Shown: piece after piece, positions 1-8,979 of the stretch
Layout of the letters: each line of letters starts with the position of its first letter
Position numbering within the stretch: the first letter of the stretch is position 1
Origin: Polaromonas glacialis
GTDB lineage: Bacteria > Pseudomonadota > Gammaproteobacteria > Burkholderiales > Burkholderiaceae_C
Reading direction: 5' to 3'
NCBI RefSeq assembly: GCF_000709345.1
Contig: NZ_KL448323.1
Location: 706,242 to 770,241 of the forward strand
DNA: 64,000 nucleotides
Notes under the pieces: generated by a model
Seen by the model: the letters and a program-made list of their open reading frames with translations, nothing else
What the model was told of the DNA's origin: nothing
Databases searched by the model: none
Made by a program: the position numbers and the translations under genes

Positions 1-257
1 TGGAAATCAGGAGCAAAAAAATACTCATTAAACGACAGAATTTCACCAATCCGCATCACATAAATTAGACCTTGACTATTAATTTTTAATTTACTTGATT
101 TAACTAATGTTTCTGAAGCAAAACCAGCAACCCAATCACCTATTTTTTTGGTTCGACGAATACCTGGCTTGCAGGTTGCTAAGGTAAGTGTTTTGTAAAA
201 AGGGTTAGGAGCAAATCCAGTATCATGTGTCATCAAATAAGAAAAAAGTCTTGGCAT
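1..257 (-). CDS. Nmad2-like (nucleotide modification associated domain 2) protein, C-terminus outside the window
   Basis: An open frame starts at the ATG at 257 behind an AAGGA Shine-Dalgarno and runs off the left edge, giving 85 codons. The N-terminus begins MPRLFSYLMTHDTGFAPNPF and continues with LATCKPGIRR and a GDWV segment. From memory, this F-x-P-N-P-F / L-A-T-C-K-P / G-D-W-V pattern is the Nmad2 signature, a small domain found with DNA-base modification and phage-defence loci. The catalytic role of the family is not established. The gene is visibly more AT-rich than the rest of the window, suggesting recent acquisition. It lies 45 bp downstream of the WYL regulator on the same strand, so the two may share a transcript. 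The family call comes from motif recall only. Confidence 0.55.
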   Translation of the reverse strand, partial: MPRLFSYLMTHDTGFAPNPFYKTLTLATCKPGIRRTKKIGDWVAGFASETLVKSSKLKINSQGLIYVMRIGEILSFNEYFFAPDF

Positions 258-302
258 TTTTATTGTGTCCTTGATTGAATTTAAAAATATCTTGAGTAAT
301 TC

Positions 303-1256
303 TCAAGTTTGGTTTCGCATGATTTTTTTAATCGAATCCCCAAACCCTAGCAGCCACCAGTCCAGCATATCCGACTCCACCACCGTGGCCGTAATCTCAT
401 AGGTGTCGTCCAGTACCACCACCTGCTGGTCGGTGGACAGCGGGCATTCAACGATGTGCAGTCCGGCTGCTTTCTTTATCTGGAAACTCAGGCGAATCTT
501 CGTGCCATCGCCATAACCAAAGCGGCCATCGTCATCAAATTGCTTCAGGTTGAAATCATTGGGGCGCTCAAAAGTCAGCGTGGACGCCTGGGCTGAAATA
601 AAGCGGTGCAGCGCCAGGCAGCGTTCATTGTCATAACCATCAAACCGGCAAATCAGGTACATGCGCGGCCCTTGCTGCGCTAAACCCAGCGGCATGACTT
701 TGGCGGTTTTTCTGTCACCCTCGGCATTTTTATAGTCCACCTCCAGCCATTGGTTGCCGTAAAGCGCGTTGCTGACCTGCTCGAAGACCTCGGGATTGAT
801 TTTGGGTGGCAGCAGTGGCTGGCTGGTGCTGACCACGCGCACTTTGTTCAGCCATTCGCGCTCGCGCTGGGGCGTGCCCTGGTCTCCCAACTGGCTGCGC
901 GCCTGGTTGAAAAAGCCATCCATGGATTTCATTAGCCGGACCGGCAGCAGGCTGCCCAATTGCTGCTCGGCCAGCGTGAGGAGCAGGGATTCCTGGGGGC
1001 TCAGCCGCATGGACCAGCCTTTTACGCTCGTTTTCTCGGAGTAGCGGTAGGGATTGCTTCTTTCATCACGTTCGATGGCGCCGAACTCGGACAGGGTTTG
1101 CAGCAGGCGCTGGAGGGTTCGCGGCTCCCGCTCGAAACCGGCTTCGCGCAGTTGCAGGCGCAGTTAGGTTGCGGTGACGGTGCCGCGCCTGGGAATGCGG
1201 CGCAGCAGTTCAAGTGAAAGCTGGAGTGTTTCCAGTGAATCCGGGCGTTTGGGCAT
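303..1256 (-). pseudogene. WYL-domain transcriptional regulator interrupted by an in-frame stop at codon 31
   Basis: The frame from the ATG at 1256 encodes a typical 317-residue WYL regulator: an N-terminal winged helix (MPKRPDSLETLQLSLELLRR), then the WYL ligand-sensing domain with the degenerate core MYLICRFDGYDNERCLALHR. Codon 31 is TAA at 1164-1166, where the reading context (VTAT-x-LRLQL) suggests an original CAA glutamine. The frame is otherwise open on both sides, so the lesion is one nonsense substitution. A 235-residue product could still start at the ATG at 1010, but it would lack most of the DNA-binding helix. WYL proteins commonly repress defence or DNA-damage loci, which fits the adjacent Nmad2-like gene. 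Suppression or a sequencing error remains possible. Confidence 0.75.
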
Positions 1257-1288
1257 GACTCAAGGCTTCATGTCACAGTGCATTTTTC

Positions 1289-1534
1289 TCAATCCACCGC
1301 CCAGCCCGCTTGTAGCAAGGCATCAATCCCATCAAACACGTAGTCACCGCAGCCTGTTTTGGAACGCAATACCAGGCGGTCATTGCATAAATCCTCCAAA
1401 GTTGCAGAGGCATAGCCCAGCGTGGAATGCTTGAAGTGCAGGCGCCCATCGGGCGTCAACGGCATTTCCTCAATGGCTTGTCGGGTTTGCTGCTGCAGGC
1501 TGTCGGACCAGGGGGAGGCGGGGTGGTTTGTCAT
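1289..1534 (-). CDS. small hypothetical protein
   Basis: This 81-residue frame begins MTNHPASPWSDSLQQQTRQA, contains TPDGRLHFKHSTLGYASATL, and ends DGIDALLQAGWAVD. I do not recognise a family. The frame stays open to a GTG at 1627, but that start would overlap the Shine-Dalgarno of the divergent histone-deacetylase-like gene. Neither ATG (1534 or 1576) has a convincing ribosome site. It sits 32 bp upstream of the WYL gene on the same strand. The protein has no membrane segment or signal peptide and looks soluble and acidic. Confidence 0.45.
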   Translation of the reverse strand: MTNHPASPWSDSLQQQTRQAIEEMPLTPDGRLHFKHSTLGYASATLEDLCNDRLVLRSKTGCGDYVFDGIDALLQAGWAVD

Positions 1535-1639
1535 GGCGGGTGGGGTTGGGTGATTCACCTCATTGTCATCCGGCATGCGTCGCGTTGTGTCGCAGGGCCA
1601 TGCACACTTGGAGCCTTCGATCAACACAGGGAGGTTCGC

Positions 1640-2470
1640 ATGGATTTCATCGAGGTCTATTACTCACCCCAGCAGGTTTCCTGTCCAGAAAGTTCTTCCC
1701 CCAGCCCGCGCAAACCGGCCTGGGTGGTGGCGGACTGGATGGCGCAGGGCTTGCCCGTGCGCATCGTCGAGCCCGTCCCGACTAGATGCGAGCAGATGGC
1801 GCTGGCCCATGCGCCCGGTTACGTGGAGGGGATTTTGAGTTGCCGGCTGATGAACGGCTTTCGGGGCCGTCAGCAGGATGTGGCGGACTCGCTGCCCTGG
1901 ACCTGCGGCTCATTTCTGTCGGCCGCCCGTGGTGCGCTGAACAATGGTCTGGTCGCCTGTTCCCCGACCTCGGGGTTTCATCATGCGGGCTACGAATCGG
2001 GCTATGGCTACTGCACTTTCAACGGCTTGATGGTCGCAGCCTTGACCCTGAAAGCAGAGGGAAAAGTCCGGCGCGTGGGTATTTTGGACTGCGACCAGCA
2101 CTACGGCGACGGAACGGCTGAAATCATGCAGGCGCTGAAGATCGACTGGATTCGCCATGTCTCCCGCGAATACGGGAGCGCCGACGATGCCGGGCCGTTT
2201 GTCGACGCGCTGCCCGAGGTGGTGCGCAGCTTCGCGGATTGCGACCTGCTGATGTACCAGGCCGGGGCCGACCCGCACATTAACGATCCGCTGGGCGGGT
2301 TTCTCACCACGGCGGAGCTGGCGGAGCGCGACCGCATCGTTTTTTCAGCCGCCAAAGCCCTTGGCCTTCCGGTGGTCTGGAATCTGGCCGGGGGCTACCA
2401 GGAGCCGCATTCCCGCGTGCTGGAGATTCACCGCAACACGATGGCGGCCGGCGTGGCGCAATATGTTTGA
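1640..2470 (+). CDS. histone deacetylase-superfamily (acetylpolyamine/class II type) amidohydrolase
   Basis: This 276-residue protein belongs to the arginase/deacetylase fold, zinc enzymes that remove acetyl groups from lysines, polyamines or small amines. Visible active-site elements are the His pair in GFHHAGYESGYGY (H114, H115), the metal segment ILDCDQHYGDGT (D152 and H154 as zinc ligands, D150 nearby), and YQAGADPHINDPLGG with the third ligand D211, followed by NLAGGY. The open frame extends to 1427, but AGGGAGG 5-11 nt before the ATG at 1640 and the start of family similarity fix this start. It is somewhat shorter than the usual 300-340 residues. The physiological substrate cannot be read from sequence. 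It is divergent from the small gene at 1289. Confidence 0.85.
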   Translation: MDFIEVYYSPQQVSCPESSSPSPRKPAWVVADWMAQGLPVRIVEPVPTRCEQMALAHAPGYVEGILSCRLMNGFRGRQQDVADSLPWTCGSFLSAARGALNNGLVACSPTSGFHHAGYESGYGYCTFNGLMVAALTLKAEGKVRRVGILDCDQHYGDGTAEIMQALKIDWIRHVSREYGSADDAGPFVDALPEVVRSFADCDLLMYQAGADPHINDPLGGFLTTAELAERDRIVFSAAKALGLPVVWNLAGGYQEPHSRVLEIHRNTMAAGVAQYV

Positions 2471-2516
2471 ATTTCGCGGCGGCTGTCGGTCATCGCCAAA
2501 GCCCTGAACGCGCGCG

Positions 2517-3767
2517 TCAGGCAATCAGCTCAGCCTGCCGCGCCGCCAGCGCCTGCGCACAGGCAAAACCGCTGGCCCAGGCCCACTGGAAGTTGTAGCC
2601 GCCGAGCCAGCCGGTCACATCGACCACTTCGCCGATGAAATACAGGCCGGGCTGTTTCGATTCCATGGTTTGCGATGACAGGTCGCGGGTATCAACGCCG
2701 CCGACCGTGACTTCGGCCTTTCGGTAGCCTTCGGAGCCGTTGGGCGTGAGCTGCCAGTCGGCCAGGCGCTGGCCCAAGGTTTGCAGCGCCTTGTCGGTGG
2801 CGTCAACGATGGGGCGCTGCAAGGCGGCGTCCTGGCCGACCCAGGCGTCGGCCAGTCGGCCGGGCACCAGGCTGGACAGTTCGTTGGCGATCAGCTTTTT
2901 TGAACTGGCCTTGGCGCGCAGCAGCAGCGTGGGCAAATCGGTGCCGGGCGCGAGGTTGATGCGGACCGGCTGGCCTTCGCGCCAGAAGCTCGAAATCTGC
3001 AGCACCGCCGGACCGCTCAGGCCCCGGTGGGTGAACAGCAGGTCTTCGGCAAACACCATGGCTTTCTTGCGCTGTTTGGGCGTGGCATCTAGCGGTCCGG
3101 TTTCGATCAGCACCGGCAGCGCCAGGCCGGCCAGTTGGGCATAGGGCGCCCAGGCGTCGCCGTCGAAGGTCAGCGGCACCAGCGCGGCTCTCGGTTCAAT
3201 CAGGCGCAGATTGAATTGCTTCGCGATGCGGTAGCCGAAATCGGTCGCGCCGATTTTCGGAATCGACAGGCCGCCGGTGGCAATCACCACCTGCGGCGCT
3301 TCGATCAAACCCCGGTCGCTCTGGATTTGATAGCTGTTGATACCCGCCTGTTCTGCGCAAACCACGCTTTTGATACTGCAAGGCTGCCAGCGCGTGACCT
3401 GGCCGTCATCGCATTCGGCCAGCAGCAGGTTGATGATGTCTTCGGCCGAGCGGTCGCAAAACAGCTGGCCCTTGTGCTTTTCGTGAAACGGCACGCCATG
3501 GCGCTGCAGCAGCTCGATGAAGTCCTGCGGCGTGTAGCGCGACAGGGCGGAGCGGCAAAAATGCGGGTTGTCGCTCAGGAACTGGGCCGGCGTTGCGTCG
3601 CGGTTGGTGAAGTTGCAGCGCCCGCCACCCGAGATGCGGATTTTCTCGGCCACCTTGTCGCTGTGATCGACCAGCAAGACCTTCAGGCCCAACTGGCCCG
3701 CCTGGCCCGCGCAAAACAGGCCGGCCGCGCCTGCGCCAATCACGACCACATCGAATTTATAAGTCAA
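2517..3767 (-). CDS. HI0933/YhiN-family NAD(P)/FAD-dependent flavoprotein
   Basis: This 416-residue flavoprotein opens with the FAD dinucleotide motif VVVIGAGAAGLFCAGQ (GxGxxG plus A) and carries GGGRCNFTN and the C-terminal GGVDTRDLSSQTMESK, FIGEVVDVTGWLGGYNFQWA signature of the HI0933-like family (PF03486). Members bind FAD; their reaction is unknown for most, though some clostridial relatives act on bile-acid intermediates. The start is a TTG at 3767 preceded by AGAGG with 5 nt spacing. A stretch around 3332-3385 resembles the dispersed palindromic repeat seen elsewhere in the window. The gene follows cobA on the same strand after 132 bp and is probably not part of the nitrate operon. Confidence 0.85.
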   Translation of the reverse strand: MTYKFDVVVIGAGAAGLFCAGQAGQLGLKVLLVDHSDKVAEKIRISGGGRCNFTNRDATPAQFLSDNPHFCRSALSRYTPQDFIELLQRHGVPFHEKHKGQLFCDRSAEDIINLLLAECDDGQVTRWQPCSIKSVVCAEQAGINSYQIQSDRGLIEAPQVVIATGGLSIPKIGATDFGYRIAKQFNLRLIEPRAALVPLTFDGDAWAPYAQLAGLALPVLIETGPLDATPKQRKKAMVFAEDLLFTHRGLSGPAVLQISSFWREGQPVRINLAPGTDLPTLLLRAKASSKKLIANELSSLVPGRLADAWVGQDAALQRPIVDATDKALQTLGQRLADWQLTPNGSEGYRKAEVTVGGVDTRDLSSQTMESKQPGLYFIGEVVDVTGWLGGYNFQWAWASGFACAQALAARQAELIA

Positions 3768-3899
3768 ATCAGCCTCTTGCGCAGGAAGGACGGGCGCAGG
3801 CAGCTATGAAAAGCATAGCGATCTGGCATGTCCTGTGGCTGCGTCTCATGAAACACGGGAGTGTAGCCGCGCCAGGGCGGATGAGCTGAACCCGGCGTT

Positions 3900-4667
3900 T
3901 CAGGCGCTGCGGCGCACTTCCGGATGCTCGGCGGCTTGCGCCAGCGCGCTGACGACATCGCCGACGACGATGACCGACGGGCTGGCCAGGCCGGACAGCT
4001 TGACGTCCGCGAACAGCCGGGCGAGCGTGGTGGCGATGTGGCGCTGGGTCGGCAGCGACGCGTTCTGGATCACCGCGACCGGCGTGTCGGCGGGCAGGCC
4101 GCTGAGCAATTCGTTCTGGATGCGCTCGGCGCCGCTGACGCCCATGTAGATCACCAGCGTCAGCCGCGCGCTGTGGGCGGTGGCGGCAAGCAGCCGCCAG
4201 TCGGTGCCGGCGTCGCCGGGCTTGGCATGGCCGGTGACGAACACCACGCCGTGCGCATGCTGGCGGTGCGTCAGCGGCACGCCCAGCGAGGTGACCGCCG
4301 CCAGGCCGGCGGTGATGCCGTTGACGACCTCGACCCGGATGCCGGCGGCCTGCAGGTGCTCGACCTCTTCGCCGCCCCGGCCAAAGATGAAGGGGTCGCC
4401 GCCCTTGAGCCGGACGACGTTTTCGCCTTCGCGGGCGGCCATGACCATGAGCTTTTCGATGAAGGCCTGCGGCGTTGACTTGCAGCCGCCGCGCTTGCCG
4501 ACATACACGATGCGGGCGCCGGGGGCGGCAAACGCGACGATTTCCTCGCTGACCAGGTCATCGACGAACAGCACGCTGGCCTGCCCGATGGCCTTGACGG
4601 CCTTGAGGGTGAGCAGTTCGGGATCGCCTGGACCGGCGCCGACGAGGGTGACTTTGGGATTGTTCAT
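3900..4667 (-). CDS. cobA: uroporphyrinogen-III C-methyltransferase (siroheme synthesis)
   Basis: This 255-residue SAM-dependent methyltransferase converts uroporphyrinogen III to precorrin-2, the precursor of siroheme. It shows VTLVGAGPGDPELLTLKA (SAM site), VYVGKRGGCKSTPQ, VRLKGGDPFIFGRGGEE and GITAGLAAVTSLGVPLTHR, the full SUMT signature set in order. Length is typical of stand-alone CobA; it lacks the CysG N-terminal dehydrogenase/chelatase. It overlaps ybiB by 4 nt (ATGA) at the distal end of the nirB operon. There it would raise siroheme supply for NirB. Ferrochelation must be supplied from elsewhere. Confidence 0.95.
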   Translation of the reverse strand: MNNPKVTLVGAGPGDPELLTLKAVKAIGQASVLFVDDLVSEEIVAFAAPGARIVYVGKRGGCKSTPQAFIEKLMVMAAREGENVVRLKGGDPFIFGRGGEEVEHLQAAGIRVEVVNGITAGLAAVTSLGVPLTHRQHAHGVVFVTGHAKPGDAGTDWRLLAATAHSARLTLVIYMGVSGAERIQNELLSGLPADTPVAVIQNASLPTQRHIATTLARLFADVKLSGLASPSVIVVGDVVSALAQAAEHPEVRRSA

Positions 4668-5569
4668 AGTTGCTTGAGCAGTTGCAAGATATGCGCCACC
4701 TGCTGCGCAATTGACGGCGGCAGGGGGCTGTCGCCGTCCAGCACCGAACGAATATAGGCTGCCGTGCTGTCGGCGTCGATGGCCTTGGGCAGATCGGGAA
4801 CCGACGGCAGGGTTCCCTTCACGCCTTCATGCGCCAGCACCTGCTCGCCCTGAATGAAGCCCTGCATCTGCGGCGAGCGGCGCGGGTCGGCCACGCCTTC
4901 GCCCTCGGTGCCGCGCAGCAGCAACGCATCGGCCTTGACGAGTTCGAAGGTGGCTGCCATGGACAGCGCGTATTCGGGATGCGTGTAGCTGCTGACGACC
5001 AGCGCCTTGCCGGCGACCGGGTTCATCAGCTTGACCAGGCTGTGCGCCGGGTTGCGCAGGCCGACGGCGCGGCGCACGTCGAGCAGGCGTTTGAGCGCCG
5101 GGCTGAGCAGTTCGGTGGGCGCAAACGCCACCTCGCCGGCTGCTATGGTTTTGATAGCTGTCAGCGCAGGTGTATCAAGCGCAGCGAGCACTTCGGATGA
5201 AAAAACGCGTTTCGATTCGGTGGGTGTTCCATGCACCAGCACGCCGACGCCCTCGCGCGCCAGCAGCAGCGCCAGCAGCGGCGTGAGCACCGGCAGCTTG
5301 CGCGCGCCGTTGTAGCTGGGCAGCACCACGATGGGGCCGTCGCTGGCGGGAATCAGGTTCAGGCGCTGGTGAACGGCGTCGAGAAAGCCGGCCATTTCCT
5401 CGGGCGTCTCGCCCTTGATGCGCATGGCCAGGCAAAAGCCGCCGATTTCCAGGTCGGTGACGACGCCGTCGAGCACCTGGCCGAGCAGGTCGGCGGACTG
5501 TTCGCGCGACAGCGGGCGGGCGCCGTCCTTGCCGCGCCCGATTTCCTTGATGTAGTGGCTGATGCTCAT
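4664..5569 (-). CDS. ybiB: YbiB-type DNA-binding protein, anthranilate phosphoribosyltransferase-like fold
   Basis: This 301-residue protein starts MSISHYIKEIGRGKDGARPL, with LGQVLDGVVTDLEIGGFCLAMRIKGETPEE and a LLRGTEGEGVADPRR segment. This is the TrpD2/YbiB family, which keeps the TrpD fold but not its catalytic residues. E. coli YbiB binds nucleic acid non-specifically and is linked to the SOS response. It sits 42 bp after nasA and overlaps cobA by 4 nt, so it is cotranscribed with nitrate assimilation genes. Its role there is unknown. Bases 5139-5193 inside the gene resemble the dispersed palindromic repeat of this genome. Confidence 0.85.
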   Translation of the reverse strand: MSISHYIKEIGRGKDGARPLSREQSADLLGQVLDGVVTDLEIGGFCLAMRIKGETPEEMAGFLDAVHQRLNLIPASDGPIVVLPSYNGARKLPVLTPLLALLLAREGVGVLVHGTPTESKRVFSSEVLAALDTPALTAIKTIAAGEVAFAPTELLSPALKRLLDVRRAVGLRNPAHSLVKLMNPVAGKALVVSSYTHPEYALSMAATFELVKADALLLRGTEGEGVADPRRSPQMQGFIQGEQVLAHEGVKGTLPSVPDLPKAIDADSTAAYIRSVLDGDSPLPPSIAQQVAHILQLLKQL

Positions 5570-5611
5570 GCGGCGATTGTGCGTGAATCCAGATGACTTG
5601 CCGTTATGAGC

Positions 5612-8500
5612 TTAAGCCACCTGCCGGATCGGAATCACGCTGCGCGGCGTCGCTGGCGTGTCGCTGCGGGCCGAGCGCAGCCTGCGCTTGAGCTCGGGAA
5701 CGCAGGAGCCGCAGCTGGTGCCGCATTTCAGTGCCTGCTGCAGCGATGCCAGCCGGGCCTCGTCGGTGTCTGCAACTTCAGAACCCAACACCTGCAGGGC
5801 CAGGTAGTGGTCGATGGCAGTGTCGGTGACATTCATGCAACTGCACACGACCTGGCCGCGCGACTGCACGGCCACCGGCGCCTTGGCGCCCGGCAACAGC
5901 AACAGCCGGCCATAGGCCTGCGCCGGCAGCTCGTCGCGCAGCAGCGTGGTGATCCAGGCCTGGGCGCTGGTGTCGCCGGCCAGCACGAAGCCGGTCAGCT
6001 CGGCCTCTTCGTGGGTTCGCGCCAGCCGGATGGTGCGGCGCTGGCCTTTCTTGCGGTCGGCATAGCGCAGGATGTAGGAGCCGTCGAGGCCGAAAATCCG
6101 CTCCAGCAGGGCCAGGGTTTCGTCGCCGGGCGCCTCATGGGCCGCAGCGCGGAACAGCAGGCCGCTGCGCTCGGGCTGGGGGCCGGCCAGCGGCTTGTTG
6201 TTGGAAAACGGCACGCAGCTGGCAAACGGAAAGGCGGCCAGCAGGGGTTTCAGCTGTTCGTGGGAGGCCAGCGTATCGCCTTCGTCGAACCAGGCCATGG
6301 CCAGCAGCGACCAGGGCAGTTCGGCCTTCAGTATCTTGACGGCCGCATGCTTGAGCTCGGGCTGCTTGGAGCTGGGGCAATAGGCCGAGGTGGTGAGGGC
6401 ATTGACGCCCGCCAGCGGCTGGCCGGTGCTGGACAGGCCGCCCAGGTATTCGCTGCCCCAGTGCATCGCCATGAAGGCCTGGCTGAGCGCGACTTCGCTG
6501 GAGGCCTGCACCGGCACGACGATGGAACCGCGCTTGGACGTGACATGCACCAGGTCGCCTTCCTTGAGCAGGCGGCGCGCCATGTCCTGGGCGTTCATCT
6601 GCACGCTGGGTTCGGCCACATGCCCGAACAGCCGGCCGATCGTGCCGGTGCGGCTCATGCCGTGCCACTGGTCGCGCAGGCGGCCGGTGGTCAGCGAGAA
6701 CGGGTAGCGTGATTCGCGCGGCTCGGCCACCGGCCGGTACACGGTGTTGACGAAATTCGCCCTGCCATCGGGCGTCGGGAAAATGCCGTCTTCGTACAGC
6801 CTGATTTTTCCCGCCGTTTCGCCTTCACGCATCGGCCATTGCAAGGGTGCCTGCTCCAGCAGGGCATAGCTCATGCCGGTGATGTCCAGGTCGCGGCCGC
6901 GTGTCGATTCGCGGTGCTCGTTCCAGAGCGATTCGGCGGTGGGGTAGTTGAACAGGGTATTGCTCCTTCCCCCGTTGGGGGAAGGCTGGGGAGGACGCAC
7001 GGCGGGAGAAGGCAGCAATGCTTCGAGCCGCCTTGCAAAATCGACCGCAATCGACCAGTCATGCCGCGTCTCGCCGGGCGCCGCCACAGCGGGCAGCACC
7101 CGGCTGATGCGGCGTTCGCTGTTGGTCACGGTGCCGGTCTTTTCGCCCCAGGTGGTGGCGGGCAGCAGCAGGTCGGCGTACGTGCAGGTGGCGGTGGTGG
7201 CAAAGGCTTCCTGCACGATGACCAGTTCGGCTCGTTCGAGTGCGCGGCGCACCAGCGCCTGGTCGGGCATCGACTGCGCCGGGTTGGTGCAGGCGATCCA
7301 CAGCGCCTTGATCTCGCCATCGGCGGCGGCCTGGAACATCTCGACGGCGGTCTTGCCCGGCTTTTCGGGCACGCTGGGCACGCCCCAAAGCGCGGCGACT
7401 TCGGCGCGGTGCGCAGGGTTGGACAGGTCGCGGTGGCCGCTGAGCAGATTGGCCATGCCGCCGACCTCGCGCCCGCCCATGGCGTTGGGCTGGCCGGTGA
7501 GCGAGAACGGCCCGGCGCCGGGCTTGCCGATTTGCGCAGTCGCCAAATGCAAATTGATGAGCGCGGCGTTCTTGGCCGTGCCGCTGCTCGACTGGTTCAG
7601 GCCCTGGCAATACAGGCTGAGCGTCGCGCCCGAGGTGGCGAACATTTTGGCGGCGGCGAACAGGTCATCCTTCTTGATGCCGCAGGTCTGCGCCACCAGG
7701 TCCGGCGTGCAGTCGCGCACGGTGGTTTTCAGCGCCTCGAAGCCGCTGGTGTGGGCGGCAATCCAGGCCGCATCGGTCCAGCCTTCCCACAGCATGATGT
7801 GCAGCATGCCGTTGAACAGCATGACATCGGTGCCGGGCTGCAGCGGCAGGTAGAGGTCGGCGATTTCGGCGGTGTCGGTGCGGCGCGGGTCGCAGTAAAT
7901 GATTTTCAGTGCCGGGTTGGCGGCTTTTGCATCCTCGATGCGGCGGAACAAAATCGGGTGCGCGTAGGCGGTGTTGCTGCCGGTGATGAACAGGCACTGC
8001 GCATGCTTCAGGTCGTCGTAGCAGGCCGGCGGCGAATCGGCGCCCAGCGTCTGCTTGTAGCCGGCGACGGCGCTGCTCATGCACAGGCGCGAGTTGGAGT
8101 CGATGTTGTTGGTGCCGATCAGCCCCTTGGCCAGCTTGTTGAAGGCGTAATAGTCTTCGGTCAGCAGTTGCCCGGAAATATAAAAAGCCACGGCGTCGGG
8201 GCCGTGCTCGCGGATGATCTGCGCGAAGCTTTCGGCGGCGAAGTCCAGCGCGCTGTCCCAGGACGTGCGCTTGGGCGCCTCAAGCCGGTGCTCGCGCCGC
8301 ATCGGATGCAGCAGCCGCGTCTGACGCGTGACCGCGCTGGACGCCGTCAGGTGCAGGGTCGAGCCTTTGCTGCACAGCCGGCCGAAATTGGCCGGATGGT
8401 CCGGGTCGCCCCTCACGCCGGTGATCTCGTTTCCTTGCGATTCGATGATCACGCCACAGCCGACGCCGCAATAAGGACAGGTTGATCGCGTATCAGGCAT
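5612..8500 (-). CDS. nasA: assimilatory nitrate reductase catalytic subunit with C-terminal BFD [2Fe-2S] domain
   Basis: This 962-residue cytoplasmic molybdenum enzyme reduces nitrate to nitrite. The N-terminus has the [4Fe-4S] ligands CPYCGVGCGV (C8, C11, C15) plus C43 in GRLCSKG. Mo-bis-MGD binding segments follow (SNSRLCMSSAVAGYK, GQPNAMGGREVGGMANLL). The last ~80 residues form a BFD-like [2Fe-2S] domain, with VVCSCMNVTD and CGTSCGSCVPELK. No NasB-type flavoprotein is encoded nearby, so the electron donor (ferredoxin, flavodoxin or an unlinked reductase) is unknown. The gene lies 37 bp after nirD and 42 bp before ybiB. Confidence 0.95.
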   Translation of the reverse strand: MPDTRSTCPYCGVGCGVIIESQGNEITGVRGDPDHPANFGRLCSKGSTLHLTASSAVTRQTRLLHPMRREHRLEAPKRTSWDSALDFAAESFAQIIREHGPDAVAFYISGQLLTEDYYAFNKLAKGLIGTNNIDSNSRLCMSSAVAGYKQTLGADSPPACYDDLKHAQCLFITGSNTAYAHPILFRRIEDAKAANPALKIIYCDPRRTDTAEIADLYLPLQPGTDVMLFNGMLHIMLWEGWTDAAWIAAHTSGFEALKTTVRDCTPDLVAQTCGIKKDDLFAAAKMFATSGATLSLYCQGLNQSSSGTAKNAALINLHLATAQIGKPGAGPFSLTGQPNAMGGREVGGMANLLSGHRDLSNPAHRAEVAALWGVPSVPEKPGKTAVEMFQAAADGEIKALWIACTNPAQSMPDQALVRRALERAELVIVQEAFATTATCTYADLLLPATTWGEKTGTVTNSERRISRVLPAVAAPGETRHDWSIAVDFARRLEALLPSPAVRPPQPSPNGGRSNTLFNYPTAESLWNEHRESTRGRDLDITGMSYALLEQAPLQWPMREGETAGKIRLYEDGIFPTPDGRANFVNTVYRPVAEPRESRYPFSLTTGRLRDQWHGMSRTGTIGRLFGHVAEPSVQMNAQDMARRLLKEGDLVHVTSKRGSIVVPVQASSEVALSQAFMAMHWGSEYLGGLSSTGQPLAGVNALTTSAYCPSSKQPELKHAAVKILKAELPWSLLAMAWFDEGDTLASHEQLKPLLAAFPFASCVPFSNNKPLAGPQPERSGLLFRAAAHEAPGDETLALLERIFGLDGSYILRYADRKKGQRRTIRLARTHEEAELTGFVLAGDTSAQAWITTLLRDELPAQAYGRLLLLPGAKAPVAVQSRGQVVCSCMNVTDTAIDHYLALQVLGSEVADTDEARLASLQQALKCGTSCGSCVPELKRRLRSARSDTPATPRSVIPIRQVA

Positions 8501-8537
8501 GGCGGCTCCAGCAGGCTTCAGTCAAAAAAAGGCGGGT

Positions 8538-8963
8538 TCAGGCGCTGTGGGGGGTTTGCACATCGTAGGTCGCGTCGCCGATGGCGCCGGCGGACGCGGC
8601 GCCCGGGCCGGCTCTGGGCGGCACGAAATCGAGCGCCAGCGTGGCCAGTTCGCCGGCGTCCAGGAACACTTCGCCGGCATCGACCCTGCAGGCAAAGGGG
8701 GTCGTGCAGCCTTCGTCCGGCGCGGCGGCCTGGCCGTCGCACAGGCCGATGCTCCAGTTGTGCAGCGGGCAGGCGACGCGGGTGCCGAAGACAATTCCCT
8801 GGCTCAGCGGGCCGCCCTTGTGCGGGCAGCGGTCGAGCAGTGCGAACACCTGGTCTTCGCTGTTGCGGAACACGGCCACATCCATGCCCTGCGGGCGCGA
8901 CACCCGGCGCGAGCCGAGCACGGGAATGTCATTGACCAGGCAGATTTTTTTCCATTCACTCAT
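8538..8963 (-). CDS. nirD: nitrite reductase (NADH) small subunit, Rieske type
   Basis: This 141-residue partner of NirB has a Rieske-like fold. The protein keeps a complete Rieske ligand set, with CPHKGG and CPLHNW (Cys-x-His, then Cys-x2-His 17 residues on). This differs from enterobacterial NirD, which lacks the ligands. An Ala/Pro-rich tail after about residue 110 is longer than usual. The gene is separated from nirB by the tandem PilJ-N gene, an atypical order, and lies 16 bp after that gene. Confidence 0.93.
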   Translation of the reverse strand: MSEWKKICLVNDIPVLGSRRVSRPQGMDVAVFRNSEDQVFALLDRCPHKGGPLSQGIVFGTRVACPLHNWSIGLCDGQAAAPDEGCTTPFACRVDAGEVFLDAGELATLALDFVPPRAGPGAASAGAIGDATYDVQTPHSA

Positions 8964-8979
8964 ATCTGTAGCTCCTCAT

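Noticed and set aside
6839-8485. 548-codon plus-strand frame opposite nasA
   Set aside because: Shadow of nasA; no recognisable motif and Gly/Arg/Val-biased composition.
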